Shown here: positions 1 through 9,481 of the stretch, piece by piece
How positions within the stretch are numbered: the stretch's first letter is position 1
Layout: the number at the start of each line of letters is the position of its first letter
Virus record (IMG/VR): IMGVR_UViG_3300029286_000037
Coordinates: 1 to 64,000 of that record
Direction: 5' to 3' (one strand)
Length of the DNA: 64,000 bases
From: a virus
Made by a program: the position numbers and the translations under genes
Notes under the pieces: model-generated
What the model was told of the DNA's origin: nothing
Database searches by the model: none
What the model saw: only the letters and a program-made list of their open reading frames with translations

Positions 1-363
1 CCCAGACTCAAGATACCTGCCCTTCATGTATATCTTAACTTCCATCATAGGTATAAAGAAGGGGACTCTTGTACCATTTGGCATAGTAACATAATAGTCC
101 TCGTGCAAACCCTTATACATAGGGGCTACAATATCGATAGTCGCTCTTGAGGACCCCGGGGGAGATACTGCCGCGCTAACATTTACTGAGGTTATCCCGC
201 CCTTTACATCGATATCCTGAGTAGACTTAACTTCCATGGTGGACAAGATTCTTGATGTTAAAGCCCCATTTATTACCACAAAAGCATCAGGGGCTAACTT
301 AAGAACATTCCTTCGATAACTAAACTCTTTAAGAGTGAATAATCCCGATCTAACTGTTGCCAT
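1..363 (-). CDS. Baseplate/tail protein, 3' end cut by window edge
   Basis: The reading frame opens at the ATG on 363-361 and stays open to the window edge, giving about 121 residues beginning MATVRSGLFTLKEFSYRRN. The start overlaps the stop of the preceding gene by one base (TAATG), so translation is probably coupled. I do not recognise a family. The position directly after the tape measure and two baseplate-like genes makes a baseplate or tail role likely. The composition is beta-rich with no membrane segment in the visible part. The product name is positional inference; the open frame and coupling are seen directly. Confidence 0.7.
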   Translation of the reverse strand, partial: MATVRSGLFTLKEFSYRRNVLKLAPDAFVVINGALTSRILSTMEVKSTQDIDVKGGITSVNVSAAVSPPGSSRATIDIVAPMYKGLHEDYYVTMPNGTRVPFFIPMMEVKIYMKGRYLESG

Positions 364-1790
364 TAGCGCCCAACCTTAGGAAGAGGGAATGGAATTGGCG
401 ACTCGCTTGGGTGCTTAGCTACTAATACCATAAAATCCTTTTTAAAAGGAGACCCAGCTCTCTCAGCGTCCTTGTGCAGCACATTCCACATATTATCTAA
501 TATCGGAGAGCACTGCGTTTCTGCACAATCTAAATAATTTGGATTGCTTCCAATTATGCGTACCCCAAAGTCACAATGTTGTGGATACTTTCCATTATCA
601 GTTCCTTCTTTACCAATTATTGACCCTATCTCAACAGGATTACCTTTTACAAGGCTTATACTACTGGGGTCAAGGTGGAAGTACCGTACATAGATGGGAA
701 CGCCCTCCCACTCAGAGGTCACTATAATATAATTACACCCACCGTATGCAAAGTTAGGAGCAGTGACATAATTAACTATTCCCTTTGTTGCTGAGTACAC
801 CGTTGAGGTAGATGTCCTAAAATCTGCTTTAAACCCATGGCTTTCTTTATCTCTCCACCCACGAGTAATTCTGAAGGTGCCTTCCGCTATATTAGAGACA
901 CTTGCTTCCTCTTGCTTGCTAAAAAAATCTTCCTCTTCCCTATGTTCCATAACGGTGTACTCATAAGCTCTTGGACTCATTGGTGCTGGGAAATAGTTTT
1001 TGAGCTCATCTGCATCCAACCCTACAGTTTGTTCAAACCCTATATTAAAACCCTGCAAAGCTAGGTGGACGGCACCATCCTTATAGTTGTCATTCATTGA
1101 TATATGCCCCTCTATATCTTGGAGGTCAGTACCAAAGCTTGACACTATAAATTCAAAACTATATTCCATTCTATAGGGACTAGCTGCATCATCATTAAGG
1201 GTAAATGTACTGAATGACCCAATATATGTTGACCCATCATACTCTATCTTTATACTGTCCATCACATTTATAACACGGCTTGTACCGTCTTTAAACATGG
1301 TGGGGTTAGAGGCACCATCTAGAAAATACCAGCCGTTATTTTTAAACAACCCCATAAGGTCTATCAAGTTTATAAAACTAGGAGACCTTCTTCTGTATAG
1401 GTTTGTCAACCCACCTCTATTACCTGTGTAGAAATAAAAACCAGAAGATATCCCTGAAGCAGTTAGTGTCGCTTGCTGGTTCCCCCATGCAGAGTTTACC
1501 CAACCCTTTCGAGAATATGCCCCACTAACGAGTTGCTGTTGACCTATAGATAAATCTTTTGGATTGATAAAGAGGGTCAGCTTAGTTATATCTAGATTAG
1601 ACTTTGTATTGTATATCGATATAGAAAATTCCTTATAGTCACTTGGTACCTTTGCAGCGACCTTCCAGTTTACCATATCCTTATCAAGAGTATTATCTAC
1701 TACTGTATTAAAAAATAAACCGCCACCTTGTCTGGCGTAAAGCTCTGACAACGTATTCCTGGTGTTAGTTAGTACTTTTGAACTTATCAT
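363..1790 (-). CDS. Baseplate protein with degenerate C-terminal M23 (LytM-like) domain
   Basis: The N-terminal half (about residues 60-245) is paralogous to the upstream neighbour: it shares an INPKDL/TPNPNSL strand, a W-x8-WG segment, GLT..R and NNGWYF. The C-terminal part (about 315-425) looks like a lysostaphin-type M23 peptidase, with SHGFKADF, YFHLDP and a VKGNPVEIGSIIGKEGT stretch followed by QHCDFGVR. The usual HxxxD spacing is off by one and the terminal HxH is H-C-D, so zinc binding or activity may be altered. I chose the ATG at 1790: it overlaps the upstream stop as ATGA and has GGAAGG seven bases before it, whereas the ATG at 1805 lacks a ribosome site. Likely a virion-associated peptidoglycan-binding or cleaving baseplate component. 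Confidence 0.72.
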   Translation of the reverse strand: MISSKVLTNTRNTLSELYARQGGGLFFNTVVDNTLDKDMVNWKVAAKVPSDYKEFSISIYNTKSNLDITKLTLFINPKDLSIGQQQLVSGAYSRKGWVNSAWGNQQATLTASGISSGFYFYTGNRGGLTNLYRRRSPSFINLIDLMGLFKNNGWYFLDGASNPTMFKDGTSRVINVMDSIKIEYDGSTYIGSFSTFTLNDDAASPYRMEYSFEFIVSSFGTDLQDIEGHISMNDNYKDGAVHLALQGFNIGFEQTVGLDADELKNYFPAPMSPRAYEYTVMEHREEEDFFSKQEEASVSNIAEGTFRITRGWRDKESHGFKADFRTSTSTVYSATKGIVNYVTAPNFAYGGCNYIIVTSEWEGVPIYVRYFHLDPSSISLVKGNPVEIGSIIGKEGTDNGKYPQHCDFGVRIIGSNPNYLDCAETQCSPILDNMWNVLHKDAERAGSPFKKDFMVLVAKHPSESPIPFPLPKVGR

Positions 1791-2632
1791 ACCCCAACCT
1801 TCCATATAGTTTTTTCTGATTTAAAAACGGCACTATAGAGAAGTTTAAAAGGGCTGCTTGAATCATCTGTAATGTCAAATGATTCAAAATACCCTATACA
1901 GGTAACATAATCAAAACTTATTCGAGTATATAACCGCTCTCTTATCATCCCTTGCCTTGGATGCTGATTTAAAAAAGAAGGATTCTGTAACAGATACCTA
2001 TTTACCATAGCATAATCAAAAGAATCCTTACCACCGCCACGAGAGGTGGCCGCTGTGTACCCATTACCCTCTTGGTATAGATAGCCATTAGTTCTATAAA
2101 TGTCAACTAATGCTTTAAGGAACTTATATGCTTCGGAATAATTCCTACTTAATGATGTCAAACCTGTGTAGTTATTGTTATCCAACCGTGCATTAAACGA
2201 ATATGTTGATCCTGCAAAGTTTATAGTATCAAGTTCGTCTCCCCAGTGCTCCTCTACCCACCTAGTCATAGTATTATATCTATTTATTATCTTTGCAGAA
2301 CTAATAACCAGGGAATTAGGGTTTGGAGTGAGTTTCAAGGCCTCAATCCTCGACCCGTCCTCAAATTCAATAAGGGAGGTTACCATATTAGAATCTACAC
2401 AATCTATAATCATAGAGTTTTCATTCTGCACTCTTTTTACATACGGAGGGAATATCTCTAATACAGAAAATTTATTATCATAATCTTCATTTATCTTCCA
2501 GTTCTGAGTGGGACCGTATGCAGTAAGAACCGGTTCAGCGCCATTCTCCTCATAAGACTTACCCCGTGTAAGAGACGTGATATCTTTGAGAGTTGGTGTT
2601 ATGTTTGATACTGTTATTTTTTCAGCAGCCAT
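1787..2632 (-). CDS. Baseplate/tail protein, paralogue of the M23-bearing neighbour
   Basis: A 281-residue protein whose central part (WVEEHWGD, then GSTYSF, GLTSLSRNYSEAYKFL and IYRTNGYLY) aligns by eye with the next gene's N-terminal domain, as does the segment ending in DDSSSPFKLLYS. It lacks the peptidase extension. In tailed phages, genes straight after the tape measure commonly encode hub or baseplate proteins, so I infer that role. The stop overlaps the next start (ATGA), indicating tight coupling. No catalytic motif or membrane segment was seen. Confidence 0.68.
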   Translation of the reverse strand: MAAEKITVSNITPTLKDITSLTRGKSYEENGAEPVLTAYGPTQNWKINEDYDNKFSVLEIFPPYVKRVQNENSMIIDCVDSNMVTSLIEFEDGSRIEALKLTPNPNSLVISSAKIINRYNTMTRWVEEHWGDELDTINFAGSTYSFNARLDNNNYTGLTSLSRNYSEAYKFLKALVDIYRTNGYLYQEGNGYTAATSRGGGKDSFDYAMVNRYLLQNPSFLNQHPRQGMIRERLYTRISFDYVTCIGYFESFDITDDSSSPFKLLYSAVFKSEKTIWKVGV

Positions 2633-2640
2633 ATTAAAAA

Positions 2641-5600
2641 CTACCTTCTTTTCTGTTTATCAAAGTACATTCTCTCAAAAGCTTGTTCTATAGCCGGTCG
2701 TATGCTCCTCAAAAACTCATTTGGATCACCACTTACAGAACCTATGTTAATCTGCACTGGGATATTCGGAGCTTGAGAACCTATAGCCCCCTTTGAGCCT
2801 ATACTCTTCATCATCTCAGATGCAGCAGTTCCAGCAAAGGCACCTAAATCACCCCCAACCCCTGCAGACATACTTTTAGCATTTACTACAACATCACCCT
2901 TACTTAGGAGAGCGTACCCCCCAGATGCCGCTTTATAGTCCTTATTCTGTTTCACATTCTCAGTTGGAGCTAATGCAGGGGCGGGTGACACTACCGGTTT
3001 GACCTCTATCTTTATGTCATCGACGTCTGTCAGCTTTTTAAGAGCTTTATTACCGTCTTTTGTAAGATCTAGGATTGCTTTATTATTAGCAGCGGCATCA
3101 GTCTTAGAAGCAGTCTCATTCTTTTTCTGTAGAAACGCTATCTTATCCTCATATTTAGCTTTAGTGTCATATACTTCCTTAGCATAATCCACAGAACTCT
3201 GAGCAAAATCAGTCTGCTGGAATATATTCTTACCAGCACTTGCTCTTTTCCAAGCTTCATTTTTCTCTATTTTTTTGTCTAATTTTTTACGTTTTGCAAC
3301 AGAGTCTCCATCCGTACCCGTTATCTTATCGCGTTCTGTTTGTAAAAGTAATCCCCTGTTAACTTCTTTTTCAAACGATTTATAGTTTACATCCTTCTTA
3401 AAATCCTCTCTGCTCTTAACGCCTCCAGGAATGATCCCGGCGATCTTCTCTACAAATTTAAGAATAACACCAGCACTTTGTGCTGTAGAAACGGCTGCAT
3501 TTACCAATAACTTTTGAGGGTCACTTTTAGCTACCAGGTACTTCATGTTCTCTGAAGCTATCCCAAGAAATTCTTCAATAGTGGTACTACTTTTTGCAAT
3601 CTGAGTCATTCTTTTAGCTTGGTCTTCATCACTAGAATTTATAACAACTTGAGTAGGATTTAAATCAGCTGTGGCAAGATCTGATGAAGCATTCTTAGTT
3701 TTTTCATAACCGTCAACGAGTACCTTTGTAACTGTTGAGGGTAATTTAGAAAAATCATCTGCAATCTTACCCATATCTAAATGTATCCCACCTTTAGTGC
3801 CATAATCGGATAACTCATTCTTCAACTCTTTTATATCATAAGACCCTTTAGCGGAATACTTCTGTAAGATATCTGAAATACCTTTACGCTGCTTATCATC
3901 TAAGGTACTTACAGTGTCTTTCATGCTTAACGCCATGCTCTCTACTTGACCTTTGTACATCTTAGCGGTAGTCATAAAGGTCTGAGCTAAGTCTTCAGAC
4001 ATACCTGCAGTAGTCTTAAGATAAATACTTATCGCAGCTTGGTCCCCGGAAAAGATATCAAGTCCTGCGTCCTTCATCATTGTCTTAGAAAGGTTACCTA
4101 ATAAAGGCATGATCTGATCCGAAACAGCCCCTAAAGAAGCTGCAGCATCTTGAAGTCTACCTTTTTTAGAATTCTCTAACCCCTCTTTATTTATTACTTG
4201 TAATCTCTTCAAGGCGGTTATTTGTTCCTCTTCAGCAGAGATAGCCGACTTAATACTATCTACTTCTTCAGAACTCTTCGCATTACCTAAGTCTTTTTTC
4301 TTACCTTCAAGTGTCTTCTGATGGTTCTCCAAATCTTTATTTACTTTTTCAAGACCCTTAGAAAAAACCTTAGTATATTCGTCAACACCACCTGTTAAGT
4401 TCATAAAGGCAACTCTAGTAGTAAGATCCATATTCGAGAATAAACCGGTCAATTCCTGCGTAGACTTAGCAGCATCCTTAAATCCCATACCACCCTGCTG
4501 CTGAAAATTTTTCAAGATACCAGACGCGGTAGTCAAAAATTTCCCATAATAACTTACAGCCTCTGCAGCAGCATATGTCGCTTGGTAAAACTTCTGAGAC
4601 TGTATCCCGGCGATGGAGGCATCATAGGATAAGACTTTAAAACTTTCTGCAGCATCATCTACACTCGATTTTAAATCCACCATCTGTTCCCCGAGCATTG
4701 ACCCAGCCTCTTCCATAGAGACACCAAAATCAAAGGACACCTTAGATGCCTTATCAATCATCCCACCGTACCCGCCCTGCACCTTACTAAGCACCCCTTG
4801 AAGACTCATACCTGACTCAGAGATACTCTGAAACATCCCTACAATATCTTCTGATTTTAAACCAAGTTTCATATTCCTTTGCATGTCGAATATGGAATTT
4901 GTAAATGCTGTCATTGCCTTATCTATATCCCCCATTGCCACAGTGGGGCCCTGAAGTTTTTTAAAGGTCTTATTAAAACTTTTTAAAAACTTATCAAGAT
5001 CATTTACTACATTAGCCACAGCTGACACTGCTGAAATAAGGAGTCCTATCCACCCCAGCTTACCTAGAGAACCTAATGCAGTACCTAAATTCTTAAGCAT
5101 ATTAATAGGGCCCAAAGCCCCTTTACCTGTAGCAGCCATGACTTTATTTAACTTACCTAGCTCTTCTGAGGAGCCTTTATGTGATTTAACCGCGCCCATC
5201 TTTTCAGAAAAACCAGTCTTAGTACTAAAGATGGCTTTCAAATTTGCTATCTGATCACCCTTTAAACCTACAGCCTTCTTTGCCTCGGCTACATGAAGAG
5301 ATCTACCAGCTTCCTTCCCGGCATTTTTACTAGCCTTTTTTTGATCAACCTCTCCTGCTGCTTTACCTGTCAACTCATCAACCATGGGGGACAACTTTCG
5401 AGGTAACTTTTTCTTAATGTCATCCCCCTTCATTGCATGCATGGACTCAACATCCCCAAGCTCTGCCTTCAACTCCTCAGCATTATCCTTATCCATCTTC
5501 CCACTCTGCACCTGTATATCAAGTTGCTTTTTCAATAGGGAAGTACGCTGCTTAGTGAGATTATTTAATTCCTCAAAAGAACTGAATTTTACTTTATCTA

Positions 5601-6099
5601 AATCAGCCAAATCTTTAAAGGTACTTTGTAATTTTTTTGCACTACCTTTAAAGGCGTTAACTTCATCAACAGCACCAGTTAATGTCTTTCGATACCCCTT
5701 AACGGCAGCATCACTGCCTGCTATTTCTTGTTGTAGTTTTTTTAACTGAATATTATTTTTTTTAATTTCTGCATTATTCTTCTTAGTATCTTTTGATAAT
5801 GTCTTAGTAACGGCACTGAGAGCTTTTTTTGCCTTTACTTGAGCATTAAACTTTTTTACGGTTCTCTCCAAACCAACATAAGATGTCTTGATTACTTGCG
5901 TCAATTGCTCCTCTTTAGCCATATAGTCCTTTTGAGAGGTAGCAGCAGCGGACAAAGCATCGGTATACTTTCTCCTACTATTTACACTATACATAATAGT
6001 ATTATTTAGACTTTTCTCAACTTCCAATTGATTCAGAGTAGCACGTTTTAAAGCCTCAATCTTCTTTATCTCATCATCGATTTCTCTTAAGTTAGCCAT
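2641..6099 (-). CDS. Tail tape measure protein
   Basis: At 1152 residues it is the longest gene of the tail block, and it sits between probable tail chaperones and baseplate proteins, the usual tape-measure position. The first 250 residues are Lys/Glu/Leu-rich coiled coil. A hydrophobic stretch near residues 335-365 (LGKLGWIGLLISAVSAVANV) could insert in a membrane. Long helical segments follow. The C-terminus carries the tape-measure-like ASGGYALLSKGDVVVNAKS segment. It should set tail length and pass into the cell during injection. No lysozyme or peptidase motif was noticed inside. The start overlaps the upstream gene's end by eight bases. Confidence 0.9.
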   Translation of the reverse strand: MANLREIDDEIKKIEALKRATLNQLEVEKSLNNTIMYSVNSRRKYTDALSAAATSQKDYMAKEEQLTQVIKTSYVGLERTVKKFNAQVKAKKALSAVTKTLSKDTKKNNAEIKKNNIQLKKLQQEIAGSDAAVKGYRKTLTGAVDEVNAFKGSAKKLQSTFKDLADLDKVKFSSFEELNNLTKQRTSLLKKQLDIQVQSGKMDKDNAEELKAELGDVESMHAMKGDDIKKKLPRKLSPMVDELTGKAAGEVDQKKASKNAGKEAGRSLHVAEAKKAVGLKGDQIANLKAIFSTKTGFSEKMGAVKSHKGSSEELGKLNKVMAATGKGALGPINMLKNLGTALGSLGKLGWIGLLISAVSAVANVVNDLDKFLKSFNKTFKKLQGPTVAMGDIDKAMTAFTNSIFDMQRNMKLGLKSEDIVGMFQSISESGMSLQGVLSKVQGGYGGMIDKASKVSFDFGVSMEEAGSMLGEQMVDLKSSVDDAAESFKVLSYDASIAGIQSQKFYQATYAAAEAVSYYGKFLTTASGILKNFQQQGGMGFKDAAKSTQELTGLFSNMDLTTRVAFMNLTGGVDEYTKVFSKGLEKVNKDLENHQKTLEGKKKDLGNAKSSEEVDSIKSAISAEEEQITALKRLQVINKEGLENSKKGRLQDAAASLGAVSDQIMPLLGNLSKTMMKDAGLDIFSGDQAAISIYLKTTAGMSEDLAQTFMTTAKMYKGQVESMALSMKDTVSTLDDKQRKGISDILQKYSAKGSYDIKELKNELSDYGTKGGIHLDMGKIADDFSKLPSTVTKVLVDGYEKTKNASSDLATADLNPTQVVINSSDEDQAKRMTQIAKSSTTIEEFLGIASENMKYLVAKSDPQKLLVNAAVSTAQSAGVILKFVEKIAGIIPGGVKSREDFKKDVNYKSFEKEVNRGLLLQTERDKITGTDGDSVAKRKKLDKKIEKNEAWKRASAGKNIFQQTDFAQSSVDYAKEVYDTKAKYEDKIAFLQKKNETASKTDAAANNKAILDLTKDGNKALKKLTDVDDIKIEVKPVVSPAPALAPTENVKQNKDYKAASGGYALLSKGDVVVNAKSMSAGVGGDLGAFAGTAASEMMKSIGSKGAIGSQAPNIPVQINIGSVSGDPNEFLRSIRPAIEQAFERMYFDKQKRR

Positions 6100-7162
6100 T
6101 TATAAGATCCTTTATCTCAGGCTGTATAATCTTGGTACTTATTTTCCGTAAAACCCGCTCTTTCATCCCAGTACCTTCTTTATCTTCCATAAAAGGGCTG
6201 TCAGGCCTTACTTGCTTCTTCTGTTCTAATGCCCTCTGTAATTCGAATTCAGATATCGGTTTAGAAGGCTCAAGGAGATCCAGATCTGCTGCTGCTATCT
6301 TTTCCCTGTACGCCTTCTGCCTATCGTCAACACTCTTTTTAATATTATCTGCTTTTTGCTTTTGATTCTCTAACCACTGGTCAATGTACAAGTCATGCTT
6401 ATCTTTATCCCCAGTCATCTGCCTATAAAGCTCTTTTACAAGATCCTCACGGGAAGATAAAGGTGTAGTCCACATCTCTCTTTTTTTATTATTTTCATTG
6501 ACTCTCTCTCTATCAACCCCATACTTGAATATTTCATCTCTAAGTTCTTTAAGCTCTTGCGTGTGTGTCTCATAATTTTTTGACAGCACCTTAGCACTCT
6601 TATAATTTGAGGCACTAACTACAAGGAGGGTTAAATTTAACTCCCTCCCATATTCCTGCTCCTCATCTAGCTTCTTATTTATATGTATCCAGCTCTCAAC
6701 CACACTACTAATCCCAATAGCGTCTATACCCTTAAATCCTGTGTAGGTCGCTCTGTCATAAGGGTCCATTACCGACCACAGGTACCTTGACCTTGGTGAG
6801 TAACAAAATCCCTCCAGAAACTCTAAAGAGTCGATGTACGCCTGGTTTAATTCATTAAGAGCGTCAACTATTCTAAAAACCACTAATGCAGGAGATTTTT
6901 TATAAAATTTAACAATCTCTGCAAGGTTTTCATGTCGATACTCTATTAAATTGACCCCATCTATCGCTATGGTACAGTATGCTAAACTGAAAAAGTTTGT
7001 TTTACGTATATCCTTATCTGAACAAAAAAAACTCATCTGATGCATCTCTTTATCAGATATATCTTTTATTAATAGATCATGACCATTAATAGAAATTCTA
7101 ACAGATAAAAACCCGTAGGTAATTATCCGTTCAATGTTCGAATAGGCGTCTTCTACTTTCAT
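6092..7162 (-). CDS. Tail protein between chaperone-like gene and tape measure
   Basis: A 356-residue protein with a mixed N-terminal half and a charged, helical, Lys/Glu/Gln-rich C-terminal half (about 195-340). It begins four bases after the preceding stop. Genes in this slot are often tail assembly chaperones or baseplate hub assembly factors, so I infer a tail assembly role. No family motif was recognised. I looked for a programmed frameshift joining it to the upstream gene, as in lambda G/GT, and saw no canonical slippery heptamer near the junction. Confidence 0.6.
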   Translation of the reverse strand: MKVEDAYSNIERIITYGFLSVRISINGHDLLIKDISDKEMHQMSFFCSDKDIRKTNFFSLAYCTIAIDGVNLIEYRHENLAEIVKFYKKSPALVVFRIVDALNELNQAYIDSLEFLEGFCYSPRSRYLWSVMDPYDRATYTGFKGIDAIGISSVVESWIHINKKLDEEQEYGRELNLTLLVVSASNYKSAKVLSKNYETHTQELKELRDEIFKYGVDRERVNENNKKREMWTTPLSSREDLVKELYRQMTGDKDKHDLYIDQWLENQKQKADNIKKSVDDRQKAYREKIAAADLDLLEPSKPISEFELQRALEQKKQVRPDSPFMEDKEGTGMKERVLRKISTKIIQPEIKDLING

Positions 7163-7166
7163 GATT

Positions 7167-7724
7167 TTAGCCCTGAGCTACTTCATCATCTTTTTCTTCA
7201 ATTTTCGTGAAAACTATGGGAGACCCGTCAGGAGCACTCTCACCTTCTTCTTTAGCGGGCTCTTTAGATTCTACTTCGCTCTCTTTCTTATCCCGCTCTG
7301 CTTTTCTAGCCTCGGGGGTCTTAAACCATTTATACTCAACCTCGTTACTGAGCATTGTATCGATTTCATCCTTAAAATCAATGTACACCTCAAAAAGTTT
7401 TTCAATTATCTTAGGGGGAAGTTTTTTAAGGACTTCTCGGACGTATATCGATCTCTCCTTGGTCTCTATCTTCCCACCATTATCTATCTCGACAATTAAT
7501 GGTATGATTTCCCCGGCTATCTTTGTTAGAGCATATGATAAGACCTGTAATTTTGTCCTCTCATAAAAGGATAGGGCATTATCCTCTTCCTCAGGAATAG
7601 TGTTTATTAATTGGTCTTGCTCATATGTAAGTAATGAGATACCAAACGTTGTACGACCAATTGTAACATCTTTGGTATAGGTATAATTTTCTTCCAAAGA
7701 TTTAACTACATCAGATAATGACAT
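7167..7724 (-). CDS. Putative tail assembly chaperone
   Basis: A 185-residue, mostly helical protein with a strongly charged, probably disordered tail (Lys/Glu-rich from about 130). Its size, position between tail tube and tape measure, and acidic tail match tail assembly chaperones, although no diagnostic motif is visible. It is the first gene after an AT-rich 177-base gap and a terminator-like hairpin, so it probably starts a new transcript that includes the tape measure. Confidence 0.5.
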   Translation of the reverse strand: MSLSDVVKSLEENYTYTKDVTIGRTTFGISLLTYEQDQLINTIPEEEDNALSFYERTKLQVLSYALTKIAGEIIPLIVEIDNGGKIETKERSIYVREVLKKLPPKIIEKLFEVYIDFKDEIDTMLSNEVEYKWFKTPEARKAERDKKESEVESKEPAKEEGESAPDGSPIVFTKIEEKDDEVAQG

Positions 7725-7901
7725 GGCTGACTCCTTATATAAGATATATTTTTATTTACAAATAGAAAAAGATACAAGACGGGCTATACAGAAGAGGGAA
7801 GATATAAATCTTAAGATTTTATTTTATATGTATAGAAAAAAATGTAAGATATATTATGTTATTTATATGTAAAGTAAGTCTCCCTCTTGGAGACCCGACT
7901 C
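7725..7901 (-). promoter_or_regulatory. AT-rich leader upstream of the tape-measure operon
   Basis: This 177-base gap separates the tube gene from the chaperone-like gene. It holds the hairpin at 7878-7894, a near-duplicated AAGATATATT element (7741-7750 and 7846-7855) and the palindrome AATCTTAAGATT at 7807-7818. The 16-base promoter motif found elsewhere is not present in recognisable form. A promoter is expected here because the upstream unit appears to terminate, but I cannot place it. Confidence 0.4.
7878..7894 (-). terminator. Weak terminator hairpin after tail tube gene
   Basis: A six-base stem (GTCTCC/GGAGAC) with a five-base loop lies eight bases past the tube gene stop and is followed on the minus strand by AT-rich sequence without a clean T-run. 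Probable but weak intrinsic terminator. Confidence 0.45.
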
Positions 7902-8612
7902 TTAAACTGCCAAACCACCACTGGGTTTACCAGTAGACGATGCTCCCGTAATAATATTACTTTCCGGATTTGCTATTCTTGATATAGCATTCATATTGAA
8001 ATAGTCACCTGTTTCGATATAGTCTTCACTTGTGCTGGCAATGATATCTGTAACATTCACAGTAACATTCTCCTGTACAAGAGCTGCATCTGCAGCATAC
8101 GAAACACCATAGTCAGAAATCCAGCAACCTTCAAAGTACGTAAGGATAGCGTCAAGCTCTCCATTAATACCACCAACGGTCATACCAGGGGCATCCCCAC
8201 CCTTACCTAAGATAACCGCAGGAAGACGGCTAATAACAACTTCCTGTACAATATCAAAAGGCCATTTGTGGTGACGAAGCGATCTAACTATACCATCAAT
8301 ACCACCTTTATACCCAAAGACCTGAAAGATCATTGAGAGGTATTGGGCAGTACGGTTGATGCTTATAGTCATTGGCTCTGTAGCCCCAGGAACTAACTCA
8401 GCTACATGGTCTCCAAAACCGATACCACGAACAGGTTCAATGGTACGCGATTCAGAGGGGTCGAATGTAGAAAGGACCCCTATCTGAAAAGCGGTAGTTT
8501 GGTTTCCATCAGCCGGGATAGCGTAAATTTTATTTTTTGAACTTATGACCGAAGCGGTTTCGGGGGTTACCCCTAACCGATGGACATAAGTATCTCTATC
8601 TCTAGCTGCCAT
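7902..8612 (-). CDS. Tail tube protein
   Basis: A 236-residue protein transcribed two genes after the sheath, the usual sheath-tube order. It is beta-rich, beginning MAARDRDTYVHRLGV, with no membrane segment or enzyme motif. Features fitting a tube fold are the FQIGVLSTFDPSESRTIEP and GATEPMTISINRT strands, followed by a helix and a strand-rich C-terminal half. Size and gene order support the call. The only competing idea is a second sheath-associated protein. It would stack as rings inside the sheath. Confidence 0.75.
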   Translation of the reverse strand: MAARDRDTYVHRLGVTPETASVISSKNKIYAIPADGNQTTAFQIGVLSTFDPSESRTIEPVRGIGFGDHVAELVPGATEPMTISINRTAQYLSMIFQVFGYKGGIDGIVRSLRHHKWPFDIVQEVVISRLPAVILGKGGDAPGMTVGGINGELDAILTYFEGCWISDYGVSYAADAALVQENVTVNVTDIIASTSEDYIETGDYFNMNAISRIANPESNIITGASSTGKPSGGLAV

Positions 8613-8630
8613 AATAATTACTCCTTATAG

Positions 8631-9437
8631 TTAATTAGAAAAAAGTTTACTGAGTTCAGAAGCTTCATCAGCACCGAGCTCAAACTCATCCATAGAAGCC
8701 GAAAGCTCAATACCCTCTATGATTGAAGAAACGGGCTCTCTCTGTTGATCCTCTTTCTTTTCTTCATCTTTTGAACTTTCTTCAGCAGCATCTTTAGACT
8801 TCTCAGCTTTTTCTAAGGTCTTAATAGCTTTTGCTTTATCCTTCTTAATCTTGTCTGCTTTGATGTCAGCGATACTGGCATCCTTCTCGACTTTACCATG
8901 AGACTTCTCAACGATACCAGAATCCAAAGAGGTAGAAACATCTGGTACTTGCTCAGGTTTCAGAGTTGAAGCTTTTTCAGGAATGCCTTTATGTTTACCA
9001 TTAGGAACCTGGTTTGACTCAAGTTTCTTTCCTGTATCACAGCATACAGATTTTGTCATCCCGACTACATCACGAAGAAGATTGTCGACTACAGCTTTAG
9101 AAGCATCTTTACTCCAAAACATTCCTGCTGTTTTTTCAGAAGCTTCTACTGCCATTGGTATCCCCTCTTCTTTTTTAATTAATACTATTTTAGGCTCTGC
9201 ACCAGGAAGCCCCTCAGGACCCCCGACTGGGATAACCCCAGAGTCCATAGGCCCCTTACCACACATACAGGCCTCTGCTTCTTCTGTGAAATCAGAAGAT
9301 ATAACTCCTGTAAACTTGTCGTCAGACATCTTATTTAAGACATAGGACATAGCCTTAAGATCCCGATTATACGGTGTGTGACTGGCAAAGACTTCTGAGA
9401 GACCTTCCAATCTTTTTGCTAATGCTATACGATCCAT
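8631..9437 (-). CDS. Acidic/charged virion-associated protein
   Basis: A 268-residue protein between sheath and tube. The N-terminus (LAKRLEGLSEVFASHTPYN) is an amphipathic helix of a type repeated in several unrelated virion proteins here. The middle has a CMCGKGP segment, and the rest (about 170-235) is low-complexity Lys/Asp/Glu/Ala and probably disordered. A good ribosome site (AAGGAG) precedes the ATG. Function is not recognised; an assembly or internal head/tail protein is possible. Confidence 0.6.
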   Translation of the reverse strand: MDRIALAKRLEGLSEVFASHTPYNRDLKAMSYVLNKMSDDKFTGVISSDFTEEAEACMCGKGPMDSGVIPVGGPEGLPGAEPKIVLIKKEEGIPMAVEASEKTAGMFWSKDASKAVVDNLLRDVVGMTKSVCCDTGKKLESNQVPNGKHKGIPEKASTLKPEQVPDVSTSLDSGIVEKSHGKVEKDASIADIKADKIKKDKAKAIKTLEKAEKSKDAAEESSKDEEKKEDQQREPVSSIIEGIELSASMDEFELGADEASELSKLFSN

Positions 9438-9481
9438 ATCTAAATCTCCTTATGATAGTTTGTTTCTATTACAGTTTATGG

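Noticed and set aside
2175-2483. Plus-strand frames antisense to tail genes (e.g. here and in the 5384-5749 and 11510-11878 areas)
   Set aside because: No ribosome sites, no recognisable domains, and fully contained antisense to well-supported genes.
7160-7210. Programmed frameshift joining the chaperone-like and 356-residue genes
   Set aside because: GAAGAAAAAGATG lies near the end of the first gene but is not a canonical slippery heptamer, and the second gene has its own ATG four bases after the stop.
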